Source: Labedaea rhizosphaerae | GTDB taxonomy: Bacteria > Actinomycetota > Actinomycetes > Mycobacteriales > Pseudonocardiaceae | Length of the DNA: 64,000 nucleotides | Assembly: GCF_004362825.1 (NCBI RefSeq) | Contig: NZ_SNXZ01000002.1 | Span: 124,001 to 188,000 of the forward strand | Direction: 5' to 3' | In this document: in pieces, positions 40,428-48,397 of the stretch | How positions within the stretch are numbered: position 1 is the first letter of the stretch | How the letters are laid out: every line of letters begins with the position of its first letter | Notes under the pieces: generated by a model | The model's database searches: none | Seen by the model: only the letters and a program-made list of their open reading frames with translations | What the model was told of the DNA's origin: nothing | Position numbers and translations under genes: made by a program

Positions 40428-43025
40428 TTACGGGGCAAGGATTTCGACGTAGCCGTCGGTGCCGTGCACGCGGATGCGTTGGCCATCCTCGATCACCCGC
40501 GTGGCGTGGTCCACCCCGACGACGGCGGGCAGGCCGTACTCGCGCGCGATCACCGCACCGTGGGTCATCATGCCGCCGACCTCCGTCACCAGCCCGGCGA
40601 TCGCGACGAACAGGGGTGACCAACTGGGGTCGGTGTGGGCCGTGACGAGGATGTCTCCCGGCTCGAGGTCGGCGTCGGCCATGTCCAGGACGACCCGGGC
40701 CCGGCCCTCGACGACACCCGCGGACACCGGCAGGCCGACCAGCGCACCGGGCGGCAGGTCGTCGCGGTGGTACGCCCCGGCGATGGCCTCGCCGTCCGAG
40801 GTGAGCACGCGGGGCGGGGTGAGGGCCTGGTACGAGCGGAACTCTTCCCGGCGCCGTTCGATGAGCTCGCCGTCGACCTGGTTGGTACGCACCACTTCGC
40901 GCAGTTCCTCGAACCTCAGGAAGAAGATGTCTTCCTCGTCGCCGAGGACACCGGCCCGCACCAGGCGCCCGGCCTCGGCCAGCAAGGCCTGCTTGTACAC
41001 GAAATAGCGGCTGATCATGCCGTATTTCGGGTACTCCCGGTACCCGGCGAACGTCCGGACGCGATCGATCATCCGCTTGACTTGCTCGGCCTCCTGCTCG
41101 CCGTCCGGTCGCTTTCGCAGACGTGCCAACACTTCCTGCTCCTTCGCCCACGCCTGCTGCCGCCCTTGCTCGAAGCGGCGCGCACCGGCGCCCGGCTCGA
41201 AGTTCCTGATGTTGGACAACAGCATCGGCAGCAGCGTGGTGGGTCGCTCGCGCCACCGCAGCCGGGTGATGTCGATCTCCCCGACGCAGCGCATCCCGTA
41301 CTTGTCCAGGTAGGCGACGATGGCGTCGCGGGCCTCCGTGCCGCCCTCGAACTCGGGCAGCTTGTCCAGGAAGCCGTCGTCGTCGACATCGCGCAGGAAC
41401 TCGACGACTCCCGGGTGCGGGCGGATCACGTCGGCGACGTCGAGCAGGGCCAGCCCCATCTCGGCCGTCACGTTGTGGGGCACGGACAAGGTGAGTGTGT
41501 CGGCGGCGTCCTTCTCCCCCAGCCAGTACCGCAGGTGCTCGTTGAGCCACCACGCCGCCTGCATGCCCGCCGCGATCACCTGGTGGCTGCGCGGGTCGAA
41601 CAGGATCCGCCGCAATTCCTGGAAGTCCGCCAGGATGAACTCCAGCAGCTCCGGCCCCGACTTCGACCGGATGTCCCGTTCGAGCGCGGCAATGGACGCT
41701 TCGCTGCGTTCGATGAGCTCGGTGACGACGTCCGGATCCGTTTCGATCGTGGCCGGCGTGGCCCCGGCGACCCGCTCGCCGGAACCGTCGTCGGGCACCG
41801 AGGGGATGAAGCCGTCTCGGTCGAGGACGGTCTGCAGCGCGTCCCTCATCAGCGGATCGGACTTGCCCGAGACCTCCAGCAGGCCGGCTCGGCTCGTCGG
41901 CGCCGCCAGGTGCCGGGTGACGTCGACGAACAGGCGCCCGCCGGCCTCGGCCATGGGGCGCGGGGTGGTCAGCTGCCACACGGAAAGCCCCAGGGGCGTC
42001 ATGGCGTCGGTCATCATCTGCTGGTGCCCGACCGAGACGTAGACGTGGTTGGCTCCGTCCTCGGTCTCCGGGACCGGGAACAGCGTGGTGATCGGCCGGC
42101 TCTGCACGACCTGGAAGCCGTCCTCGGCCAGGCACCACTCGATGTCCTGGGGGCGGCCGAAGTGGGCTTCGATCCGCCGGCCCAGCCGGGCGAGCGCCAC
42201 CACCTGCGCGTCGGTCAGCGCCGGCTCGTCCTGCCGCGCCACCTCGACCGGCTGTTCTTCGGTTCCGCCGCCCGGTAGGGCGCGGGTGGCCAGCTGCTTG
42301 GTGGCGATCGTCCTGGCGACGATGCCCTCATCGCGCACCTGGTAGACGTCGGCGTTGACCAAGCCGGAGACCAGGGCCTCGCCGAGCCCGAAAGTGGCCT
42401 CCACACAGGTGGTCTTCCGGTTGGACGTGACGGGGTCGGCCGTGAAGAGGACCCCGGACGCCCGCGGGAACACCATCCGCTGCACGACCACGGCCATGTG
42501 CACCTTGCGGTGGTCGAAACCGTTGCGCAGCCGGTAGGTCACGGCTCGTTCGGTGAACAACGACGCCCAGCAGCGGCCGATGTGCTCGAGGACCGCCGCC
42601 GGCCCGACGACGTTCAGGTACGTGTCCTGCTGGCCGGCGAACGAGGTCCCCGGCAGGTCCTCCGCCGTCGCACTCGACCGGACAGCACAGGGAATCCCCG
42701 CACCGAGCCGGTCGAGCGCGCCGGTGATCTCCGCCGCCAGGTCGTCCGGGATGGTGATCCCTTCGACGGCCTGCCGGACTTCCGCGCTGAGCGTGCGGAT
42801 CGCGTCCCGGTCGCCCGGATCCAGGCCGGCCAGCCGATCCAGCCGGTCGCCGATCGACGACGTGTCGGCCACGATCCGCCGGAACGCGTCCGTCGTCACG
42901 CAGAAACCGGCCGGCACGCGGACACCGTCGATCCGCGCGAGCTCGCCCAGGTGCGCGCCTTTGCCTCCGACGATCGCGACCTGCGTCTGGTCGATCTCCC
43001 GCAGATCGAGCACGTAGCTGCCCAT
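40428..43025 (-). CDS. rph: rifampin phosphotransferase
   Basis: An 865-residue protein, the usual length for rifampin phosphotransferases. The ATP-grasp part is at about 1-320 (VGGKGAHLGELARI, AVRSSATAEDLPGTSFAGQQDTYLN, GVLFTADP). A helical rifampin-binding part is at about 325-750. The swivelling His domain is at the C-terminus (SGVVEGRARVVLD..., GGMMTHGAVIARE with catalytic His822). It transfers the beta-phosphate of ATP to rifamycin C21-OH in the cytoplasm and inactivates it. Other PEP-synthase-like proteins share the fold, but the compact three-domain order and length fit Rph. ATG 43025 lies about 45 bp behind a 31-bp palindrome likely to mediate rifamycin induction. Confidence 0.9.
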   Translation of the reverse strand: MGSYVLDLREIDQTQVAIVGGKGAHLGELARIDGVRVPAGFCVTTDAFRRIVADTSSIGDRLDRLAGLDPGDRDAIRTLSAEVRQAVEGITIPDDLAAEITGALDRLGAGIPCAVRSSATAEDLPGTSFAGQQDTYLNVVGPAAVLEHIGRCWASLFTERAVTYRLRNGFDHRKVHMAVVVQRMVFPRASGVLFTADPVTSNRKTTCVEATFGLGEALVSGLVNADVYQVRDEGIVARTIATKQLATRALPGGGTEEQPVEVARQDEPALTDAQVVALARLGRRIEAHFGRPQDIEWCLAEDGFQVVQSRPITTLFPVPETEDGANHVYVSVGHQQMMTDAMTPLGLSVWQLTTPRPMAEAGGRLFVDVTRHLAAPTSRAGLLEVSGKSDPLMRDALQTVLDRDGFIPSVPDDGSGERVAGATPATIETDPDVVTELIERSEASIAALERDIRSKSGPELLEFILADFQELRRILFDPRSHQVIAAGMQAAWWLNEHLRYWLGEKDAADTLTLSVPHNVTAEMGLALLDVADVIRPHPGVVEFLRDVDDDGFLDKLPEFEGGTEARDAIVAYLDKYGMRCVGEIDITRLRWRERPTTLLPMLLSNIRNFEPGAGARRFEQGRQQAWAKEQEVLARLRKRPDGEQEAEQVKRMIDRVRTFAGYREYPKYGMISRYFVYKQALLAEAGRLVRAGVLGDEEDIFFLRFEELREVVRTNQVDGELIERRREEFRSYQALTPPRVLTSDGEAIAGAYHRDDLPPGALVGLPVSAGVVEGRARVVLDMADADLEPGDILVTAHTDPSWSPLFVAIAGLVTEVGGMMTHGAVIAREYGLPAVVGVDHATRVIEDGQRIRVHGTDGYVEILAP

Positions 43026-43069
43026 CAGTTCACCATCCCCCATCTGGTCCAGCCCGCGATTCTGCGGCA

Positions 43070-43107
43070 CACCCCGGGTCTTGCCGCAAGACCCGGGGTG
43101 CGCTATA
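43070..43107 (-). promoter_or_regulatory. rifamycin-associated-element-like palindrome with -10
   Basis: Positions 43070-43100 form a perfect 31-bp palindrome around C43085 (core GGGTCTTGCCGCAAGACCC). On the minus strand a TATAGC (-10-like, 43102-43107) lies directly upstream, so the palindrome covers the transcription start and leader of rph. Established knowledge: actinomycete rifamycin-inactivation genes carry a conserved inverted repeat of about 19 bp, the RAE, needed for rifamycin induction; the core here has that size and place. The match to the RAE consensus is from memory. Confidence 0.75.
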
Positions 43108-43161
43108 CGTTGGAAGTGGCAGGAAGACGCGATTTCCTGCCGTCCCCAGTGGACGGTCCGA

Positions 43162-44535
43162 TCAGGTCACCGGGCCGCCGAACCACCTGGCCAACGCCTC
43201 CGTCAGCGGCCCGTCCCCCTCGACCCACGCGATGTGCGCGTCGGGACGCACGAGCACAGCGGGCAGTGCGGCGTTGGTCTTGGCGTGGTCCACCCGGTCC
43301 TCCCACCCCCGCGGCACCGGCGACGGCCCGATCAGGACACCTCGCCCGGCCCCCAGGCCCGGGCCGGTGACGCTGATCCGGTCCACCGGCGGCAGTCTCC
43401 TGCCGGTCAGCGGGTGCGAACCACCGATCGGGTAGCGGACGTCGAGACCCGCCACGCGTTCGGCCATCGCCGGTCCCGCGGCTCGGATCAGCTCCTCGAC
43501 CACACCGCGCAGGGCCACGACGTCCGGGTCCGGCACCATCAGGACGCCTTGCGCTTGCGCGGCCGCGAGGACGCGCGCGGCGACCGGGTGGCGCTCGGCG
43601 TTGTAGGTGTCCAGCAACCCGTCCGGTGCCCAGCCCCGCACCGTGGCCGCCAGCTTCCAGCCGAGGTTCACGGCTTCCTGCAGGCCGAGGTTCAGCCCTT
43701 GCCCGCCCGCGGGCAGGTGGATGTGCGCCGCGTCGCCGGCGAACAGCACGCGGCCCTCGCGGTAGCGCTCGACGAGCCGCGTCGCGTCGGTGAACCGGGA
43801 CGCCCAGCGAACCGACACCAGTTCGTGCGCCTCGCCCAGCCCGCGGCGCACCTCGTCGTCGGTGATCGGCGTGTCGCGGGGCACCTGCTGCTCGGCGCCC
43901 GCGATCAGCACCCGGTGCGCGCCGTCGCCCAACGGCAGCACGGTCATCGGTCCGGTACCGAGCGCGGGCAACGTCCAGTCGCCGGTCGGCCCGTCGGCGA
44001 GCACCACGTCGGCGACCACACCGCTGACCCGCCCGTCCCGTCCGGGAAAGGGCACGCCCGCACGCTTGCGCACCGTGCTGCGCCCGCCGTCGCACCCGAC
44101 CAGGTACCGGGCCCGGACGGGCGAACCGTCCACGGTGACGGTCACCCCGGTGTCGTCCTGGACGAACCCCTCGACCGTCCGTTCGCGCCACACCGGTGAC
44201 GCCAGCGCCGCCTCGAGGTGCGCCTCCACCCGGGCCTGCGGGATGCCCAGCTGCCACGGCTGGGTGGTGTCCAGCTCGCGGTAGTCCAGCTCCATGCCCG
44301 CGAAATGCCCGGCGGGCAAGGTGGTGACGACGTCGTCGCGCATGCGGTCGAGCAGGCCCCGCAGCTCGAGCAGCTCCGCCGTGCGCGGCTGCAGGTTCAG
44401 CGCCTTGGACCAGCCGGGCCGCTCGGCCAGGCGCTCGACGACCACGGTGTCCACACCGGACAGTTGCAGTTCGTGCGCCAGCATCAGCCCGGTGGGCCCG
44501 GCGCCGGCGATCAGGACGTCAGGCTCGAAGGTCAT
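43162..44535 (-). CDS. FAD-dependent aromatic hydroxylase (possible Rox-type)
   Basis: A 457-residue class A flavoprotein monooxygenase. FAD motifs are VLIAGAGPTGLMLAHEL (residues 7-23), CDGGRSTVRKRAG and GDAAHIHLPAGGQGLNLGLQ. Length and pattern fit PHBH-like hydroxylases, which include rifamycin monooxygenase Rox as well as polyketide hydroxylases. It lies next to rph, but the rph palindrome is downstream of it, so the pair is not obviously co-regulated. ATG 44535 overlaps the end of the preceding membrane-protein gene by 17 bp, forming an operon with a TetR gene at its head. Rifamycin as substrate is only a guess from location. Confidence 0.85.
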   Translation of the reverse strand: MTFEPDVLIAGAGPTGLMLAHELQLSGVDTVVVERLAERPGWSKALNLQPRTAELLELRGLLDRMRDDVVTTLPAGHFAGMELDYRELDTTQPWQLGIPQARVEAHLEAALASPVWRERTVEGFVQDDTGVTVTVDGSPVRARYLVGCDGGRSTVRKRAGVPFPGRDGRVSGVVADVVLADGPTGDWTLPALGTGPMTVLPLGDGAHRVLIAGAEQQVPRDTPITDDEVRRGLGEAHELVSVRWASRFTDATRLVERYREGRVLFAGDAAHIHLPAGGQGLNLGLQEAVNLGWKLAATVRGWAPDGLLDTYNAERHPVAARVLAAAQAQGVLMVPDPDVVALRGVVEELIRAAGPAMAERVAGLDVRYPIGGSHPLTGRRLPPVDRISVTGPGLGAGRGVLIGPSPVPRGWEDRVDHAKTNAALPAVLVRPDAHIAWVEGDGPLTEALARWFGGPVT

Positions 44536-45166
44536 GGCGCTTCGTCCAATACAGGTGGAAGGAGATCAACAGCGCCAGCAGCACGATCCACTGGCCGTTC
44601 TGCACCGGGGTGATCCAGTCGAACGGCACCGCGTACACGAGCACCACACGCACCACGGCGTCCAGCGCGAGGGCGACCCCGAACACCATCGTGTGCACGC
44701 GCATGGCGTAGCGGAACCGGGCGTCGTGCTCCCAGCGGTCCCGCCACGCCTGTGCGCCCGCGTCGCCGACCTTCATCTGCGCGATGGCCTTGCCCAGGGT
44801 CAGCATCGCCGGCCGGCCGGCGAACACCGAGCCGATCAGGAACACGCCGATCAGCGCCGCGTCCCACGCGTCCTTGGCCAGCAGCAGCCGGGCATCGCCC
44901 ACGACGTACGCGGTGAGCAGGGTCAGCGCGATCACGGTGAGGCCGAAGATCGCCAGGCGGTCCACGCGTTTGCCGCGGACCAGCAGGTAAAGGATGCGCA
45001 GCGCCGGCAGGACGGCGGCGAGCAGGGCGGGCAGCACCATGCCCGCGCCCGCGGCACGCAGGCCGTAGAAGACCACGAGCGGCCCGACGACGTCGATCAC
45101 GAGCGTGCTGATCGGCAGCGCGCGGGTCCAGTTCCGGTTGGTGGTCACGAGCGGCTCCGTGCTCAC
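44519..45166 (-). CDS. VC0807-like integral membrane protein
   Basis: A 215-residue membrane protein with about six helices (LVIDVVGPLVVFYGLRAAGAG, LPALRILYLLVRGKRVDRLAIF, IGVFLIGSVFAGRPAMLTLG, WIVLLALLISFHLYW). The pattern resembles the VC0807-like family, whose function is unknown. GTG 45166 overlaps the TetR stop (GTGA), and its end overlaps the monooxygenase start. As the middle gene of a TetR-led operon it may be involved in handling the monooxygenase substrate; that is inference. Confidence 0.75.
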   Translation of the reverse strand: MSTEPLVTTNRNWTRALPISTLVIDVVGPLVVFYGLRAAGAGMVLPALLAAVLPALRILYLLVRGKRVDRLAIFGLTVIALTLLTAYVVGDARLLLAKDAWDAALIGVFLIGSVFAGRPAMLTLGKAIAQMKVGDAGAQAWRDRWEHDARFRYAMRVHTMVFGVALALDAVVRVVLVYAVPFDWITPVQNGQWIVLLALLISFHLYWTKRHDLRA

Positions 45167-45771
45167 GGGGTCCTCCGGGTCGCGGCGGTGAAGAGGTCGA
45201 CGAGCTCGTCGGCGCAGCGGCCGAGATCGAGCCCGGGGTCGGCGGCGAACCGGAAACCGATGTCGTCGATGGCGGCGCGCAGCACCCACGCCAGGTGCGG
45301 CACGGAGAACTCGCGGAACTCGCCGGATTCCTGCCCGGCGCGCAGCACCGCGTGCACGGGCTCCAGGACGGCGTCCTCGCCACCGGTTTCGCCGAAGTAG
45401 CGCAGGTGGCCGTCGGCGCCGCGGTGGTTGTGCAGGATCTCGCTGATCGCCACCACGTGATGCGGGTGCGTGCGCATGAACTCGACGTTGCTGCGCAGGT
45501 AGGCGGCCAGGGTCTCGGTGGGCGTCTTGGCCGCCGCCACCAGCGGCGCCATGAAAGCACCGGCCGCCGTGTACACCTCGGCGACGACCTGCTCGATCAA
45601 CTCGGCCTTGCCGTCGAAGTGGTACGAGATCAGCCGCGTGCTGGACAGGCCGGCGCGCTCGGCGATCCGCGCGAACGAAGCCTGCCCGTAGCCGACCTCG
45701 GCGATCGTCTCGATGGCCGAGGCGACGATCTGCGCGCGTCTCCCCTGCTCGGCGAACGTTTTTACTCGCAT
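45163..45771 (-). CDS. TetR-family regulator, first gene of monooxygenase operon
   Basis: A 202-residue TetR protein. The DNA-binding part is at about 10-55 (RRAQIVASAIETIAEVGYGQASFARIAERAGL). Start ATG 45771 lies inside a palindrome, TTACTCGCATGAGTAA, so the likely operator covers the start codon and the mRNA would be leaderless or nearly so. It heads an overlapping operon with a membrane protein and a FAD monooxygenase and probably represses all three, including itself. A longer frame to 45787 belongs to another reading frame. Confidence 0.87.
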   Translation of the reverse strand: MRVKTFAEQGRRAQIVASAIETIAEVGYGQASFARIAERAGLSSTRLISYHFDGKAELIEQVVAEVYTAAGAFMAPLVAAAKTPTETLAAYLRSNVEFMRTHPHHVVAISEILHNHRGADGHLRYFGETGGEDAVLEPVHAVLRAGQESGEFREFSVPHLAWVLRAAIDDIGFRFAADPGLDLGRCADELVDLFTAATRRTP

Positions 45772-45797
45772 GAGTAATTTTTACCATGGCTGAGTAA
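45762..45797. promoter_or_regulatory. tandem TetR-type operators
   Basis: TTACTCGCATGAGTAA (45762-45777; arms TTACTC/GAGTAA) and a weaker copy TTACCATGGCTGAGTAA (45781-45797). The first includes the TetR start codon. Their AT content and spacing fit autoregulatory TetR operators. Confidence 0.6.
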
Positions 45798-45854
45798 GAA
45801 GCGCCAACCGAGGGCCGGCGGAAGATCGACGGGCGGCTCGGCGTTGGGGCCGGG

Positions 45855-46202
45855 GTGAGGATCAGCGAAGCGGCCCGGGCGGGCGGGGTGAGCGCACGGT
45901 CGTTGCGGCACTACGAGGACGAGGGCCTGATCGTCCCCGGCCGGTGCGCCAACGGGTTCCGGGACTACTGCCAGTCCACTGTGGACCGGGTGCGGCTCAT
46001 CCGGGCACTGCTGGAATCCGGGCTGCCCGTGCGTCTGATCAGGCAAGCGCTGCCCGGCTCCGGCGGCAAGCCCGAGCTCGACGAGTTCCTCCGGGAGGTG
46101 CGCGAGCACCGCGACCGGCTCGCCGCACGCATCGCCGTCCTCGACGGGCAGCGCGCGGCGCTGGACGCCTACCTGCGGTCGGCCGGCCATCCCGGACCGT
46201 GA
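45855..46202 (+). CDS. short MerR-family regulator
   Basis: A 115-residue MerR protein: winged helix (MRISEAARAGGVSARSLRHY, then EDEGLIVPGR and GFRDY), recognition turn VDRVRLIRALLESGLPVRLI, and a short coiled coil ending near residue 112. There is no separate effector domain and no cysteine cluster, so the signal is unknown. GTG 45855 is chosen as it begins the first helix. It sits 45 bp before a quinone oxidoreductase with a classic MerR promoter between them, which is its likely target. Confidence 0.86.
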   Translation: MRISEAARAGGVSARSLRHYEDEGLIVPGRCANGFRDYCQSTVDRVRLIRALLESGLPVRLIRQALPGSGGKPELDEFLREVREHRDRLAARIAVLDGQRAALDAYLRSAGHPGP

Positions 46203-46207
46203 CCTGC

Positions 46208-46238
46208 TTGACCTTGACACAAGTGTCGGGTTTCTACC
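46208..46238 (+). promoter_or_regulatory. MerR-type promoter of the quinone oxidoreductase
   Basis: TTGACC (46208-46213), 19-bp spacer centred on GACACAAGTGTC (perfect arms GACAC/GTGTC), then TCTACC (46233-46238). The ATG at 46248 is only about 10 bp beyond the -10, so the mRNA should be almost leaderless. Confidence 0.65.
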
Positions 46239-46247
46239 TTCGCGCAC

Positions 46248-47252
46248 ATGGACACCACCGAGGCCGCGCGGCCGATGCGAGCACTCGTCCAGCGGTCACA
46301 CCAGGGCCCGGACGACCTCGTCCTCACCTCTGAGCACCCCCGGCCCGCGCCGGGACCCGGCGAGTACCTGATCCGCGTGGGCGCCGCCGGGATCAACTTC
46401 GCGGACCTCATGCAGAGCCGTGGGACCTACGGCGGCGGCCCGCGGGCGCCCTACGTGGCGGGCTTCGAAGCCGCCGGCGAGATCGTGGGCATCGGACCGG
46501 AGGTCGACGATGCGCTTCCGCTCGGCACCCACGTCATCGGGACGGGTCCCGGTGCTTTCGCGCAGTACATGACGATGCCCGCGGCGCAGGCGCTTCCCGT
46601 GCCGTCCGGCCGGCGCGATGACGAGGCCCTCGGCCTGGTGCTGAACTGGGCCACCGCCCTGGCCGCGCTCAAGCCGGTGGGCCAGGTCGAGACCGGTGAC
46701 GTGGTCCTCGTCCACGCCGCGGCCGGCGGCGTGGGCCAGGCCGCGGTCCGCCTCGCCCGCCACTACGGTGCCCGCGTGCTCGCCGTGGCGTCGGCGGGCA
46801 AGCACGACACCGTCAGGGCGCTCGGTGCCGAGGAAGTGCTGGACAGCGCGCACCCCGACCTGGCTGCGGAGGTCATGCGGCGCACCGGCGGGGTCGACCT
46901 CGTCCTGGAGTCGGTCGGGCAGGCCACGTTCCCGGTCAGCCTGTCGGTCACCAAACCCTTCACCGGACGGGTCGTGGTGTTCGGCGCCGCATCGGGCGAG
47001 GCCACCCTGACCACGCACGACCTGGTGTTCACCCACCAGGTCCAGGTCAAGGGCCTGCACATCGGCGCGTTGGCGGCCAAGGCACCCGCCCTGTACCGGT
47101 CGGTGCTCGCCGAACTCGAGCTGCTCATCGCCGAAGGCGTCTATCCGCCTGGCACTCCCCTGGTCCACCCCCTGGCCGAAGGACCGGCGGTGCTGCGCCG
47201 GCTCGAAGCCGGACAGACCCAGGGCAAGCACGCCCTCGACCCCTGGCGCTAG
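46248..47252 (+). CDS. NADPH:quinone oxidoreductase-like MDR protein
   Basis: A 334-residue zinc-less medium-chain dehydrogenase. It has AGINFADLMQSRGTY near residue 55, PYVAGFEAAGEIV, and the cofactor loop VLVHAAAGGVGQAAVRLARHYGA. The structural zinc cysteines are absent, as in quinone oxidoreductases. It reduces quinones or enones with NADPH and would be induced through the adjacent MerR regulator by electrophile stress (inference). ATG 46248 has no RBS but is near the predicted transcription start. Two strong hairpins follow the stop. Confidence 0.88.
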   Translation: MDTTEAARPMRALVQRSHQGPDDLVLTSEHPRPAPGPGEYLIRVGAAGINFADLMQSRGTYGGGPRAPYVAGFEAAGEIVGIGPEVDDALPLGTHVIGTGPGAFAQYMTMPAAQALPVPSGRRDDEALGLVLNWATALAALKPVGQVETGDVVLVHAAAGGVGQAAVRLARHYGARVLAVASAGKHDTVRALGAEEVLDSAHPDLAAEVMRRTGGVDLVLESVGQATFPVSLSVTKPFTGRVVVFGAASGEATLTTHDLVFTHQVQVKGLHIGALAAKAPALYRSVLAELELLIAEGVYPPGTPLVHPLAEGPAVLRRLEAGQTQGKHALDPWR

Positions 47253-47310
47253 GCGCTGTCCTGCGGATCCGTGGTCGCGGTGTTCGCGCCGAGATCCACA
47301 GGACAGCGCC
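47252..47310. terminator. long hairpin, bidirectional terminator 1
   Basis: GGCGCTGTCCTG (47252-47263) pairs perfectly with CAGGACAGCGCC (47299-47310), and GGATC (47265-47269) with GATCC (47293-47297). It overlaps the stop of the quinone oxidoreductase gene. Confidence 0.7.
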
Positions 47311-47318
47311 TGGCGAGC

Positions 47319-47350
47319 AGACGCCGCGACGCGTTCACGTCGCGGCGTCT
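47319..47350. terminator. 13-bp perfect hairpin, bidirectional terminator 2
   Basis: AGACGCCGCGACG (47319-47331), loop CGTTCA, CGTCGCGGCGTCT (47338-47350). It lies between convergent genes ending at 47252 and 47368, so it can serve both. Confidence 0.8.
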
Positions 47351-47367
47351 CCGGTCACGGGCCGGTG

Positions 47368-47937
47368 TCAGGCCTTGGCCTCGTCCCTGACGTCGGCGGC
47401 CGACTGCTTCGCCTGGTCGGTCACGGTGCCCGCCGCGTCCTGCGCGGTCGAACGGACCTGGTCCACGGCCTGCCGGGCAGGCTCCTTCATGCCCTCCGCC
47501 AGATCCTGCCCGGCCGCCTTGGCCTGCTGCATCACCGGCTGGGCGACCTCCGCGGCCTTGTCCTTGGCCTGCACGGCGAGCTGCTGCTCCGCCTTGCTCG
47601 CGGGCAGCAGCGACGACACCAGCCACCCCGCGCCGAACGCGATCAACCCGGCCGCGATCGGGTTCCCCTGGGCCTGCTGCCGCGCGACCTCGGGCACCGA
47701 CCCCGCCGCATCCGCGATGCTCTCCTTGGCCGACGCCAAGCCACCACCGCTCGATCCGCTGTCGCTGCCCATGACGCGCTCCTTGGCTCTGGTCATCGCG
47801 TTGCGCGTGCGCTGCACCTGCCGACCCATCGCGCGTCCGGGGCTGACCTTCTCCGTCAGCGTCTGCACGTCGCTGCTCAACTCCGCGCGCGTCCGATCGA
47901 TCTCGCGCCGGATCTGTTCCGGGCTCTTCTCGGTCAT
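47368..47937 (-). CDS. DUF3618 domain protein
   Basis: A 189-residue protein. The N-terminal DUF3618 motif (PEQIRREIDRTRAELSSDVQTL) is followed by a Gly/Ser linker, one membrane segment (about 95-115, AAGLIAFGAGWLVSSLLPAS) and a long Ala/Gln-rich amphipathic helix to the end. DUF3618 proteins occur with holin-like and coiled-coil membrane proteins in actinobacteria; the role is unknown, perhaps in envelope stress. It is the last gene of a three-gene operon (gap of 10 bp to the holin-like gene). Confidence 0.85.
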   Translation of the reverse strand: MTEKSPEQIRREIDRTRAELSSDVQTLTEKVSPGRAMGRQVQRTRNAMTRAKERVMGSDSGSSGGGLASAKESIADAAGSVPEVARQQAQGNPIAAGLIAFGAGWLVSSLLPASKAEQQLAVQAKDKAAEVAQPVMQQAKAAGQDLAEGMKEPARQAVDQVRSTAQDAAGTVTDQAKQSAADVRDEAKA

Positions 47938-47947
47938 TTCCTTCTCC

Positions 47948-48397
47948 TCACTGGCCTTTGAGCGCGTCGGGAACCCGTTTGAGGGTGTCGACCGTCCGTT
48001 CCGGCTTGGGGTGCACGGCGCGCAGCCTCGTGCGGCCGCTCACCCCGAGCACCACCGCGATCACCGCCCAGATCGCCATGACGATCAGCGCCGACCACCC
48101 CGCGTCGATCACGTTGGACAGCCCGGCCCACAACGCGATCGAGGCGAACAGCAGCACCATGTAGCCGGCGAAACCGGCGCCCGCGAGCATGCCCGCGCCC
48201 TTGCCCGTCTTGGCGACCTCCTGCTTGATCTCCGCGGTGGCCAGTTCGACCTCTTGGCGCATCAGCACCGACAGGTCGCGACTGATCTCGCCGAGCAGGT
48301 CGCCGATCGACTTCTCCGACACGTCCTCGTGGGGTTGCGCCGGATTCGCGACCGGACCGGGCGGAAGATCCGCCTGGCGTCCTTCGAACGAGGTCAT
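47948..48397 (-). CDS. phage-holin-like (DUF1469/YqjE) membrane protein
   Basis: A 149-residue protein with an N-terminal helix (SIGDLLGEISRDLSVLMRQEVELATAEI), two membrane segments (about 68-90 and 97-118) and a basic tail (KPERTVDTLKRVPDALKGQ). It fits the actinobacterial holin-X/YqjE family, which despite the name is usually chromosomal and not lytic. ATG 48397 overlaps the stop of the preceding gene (ATGA). Confidence 0.85.
   Translation of the reverse strand: MTSFEGRQADLPPGPVANPAQPHEDVSEKSIGDLLGEISRDLSVLMRQEVELATAEIKQEVAKTGKGAGMLAGAGFAGYMVLLFASIALWAGLSNVIDAGWSALIVMAIWAVIAVVLGVSGRTRLRAVHPKPERTVDTLKRVPDALKGQ

Noticed and set aside
39157-42138. Long minus-strand frame overlapping the M20 and rph genes
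   Set aside because: It crosses two real genes in the wrong frame and has no recognisable domain.
43162-44535. Naming the FAD monooxygenase rox
   Set aside because: Family membership fits, but many hydroxylases look alike and the rifamycin-type palindrome lies downstream of it.
47948-48397. Prophage or lysis cassette suggested by the holin-like protein
   Set aside because: No phage structural, integrase or endolysin gene is nearby; such proteins are common chromosomal membrane proteins in actinobacteria.
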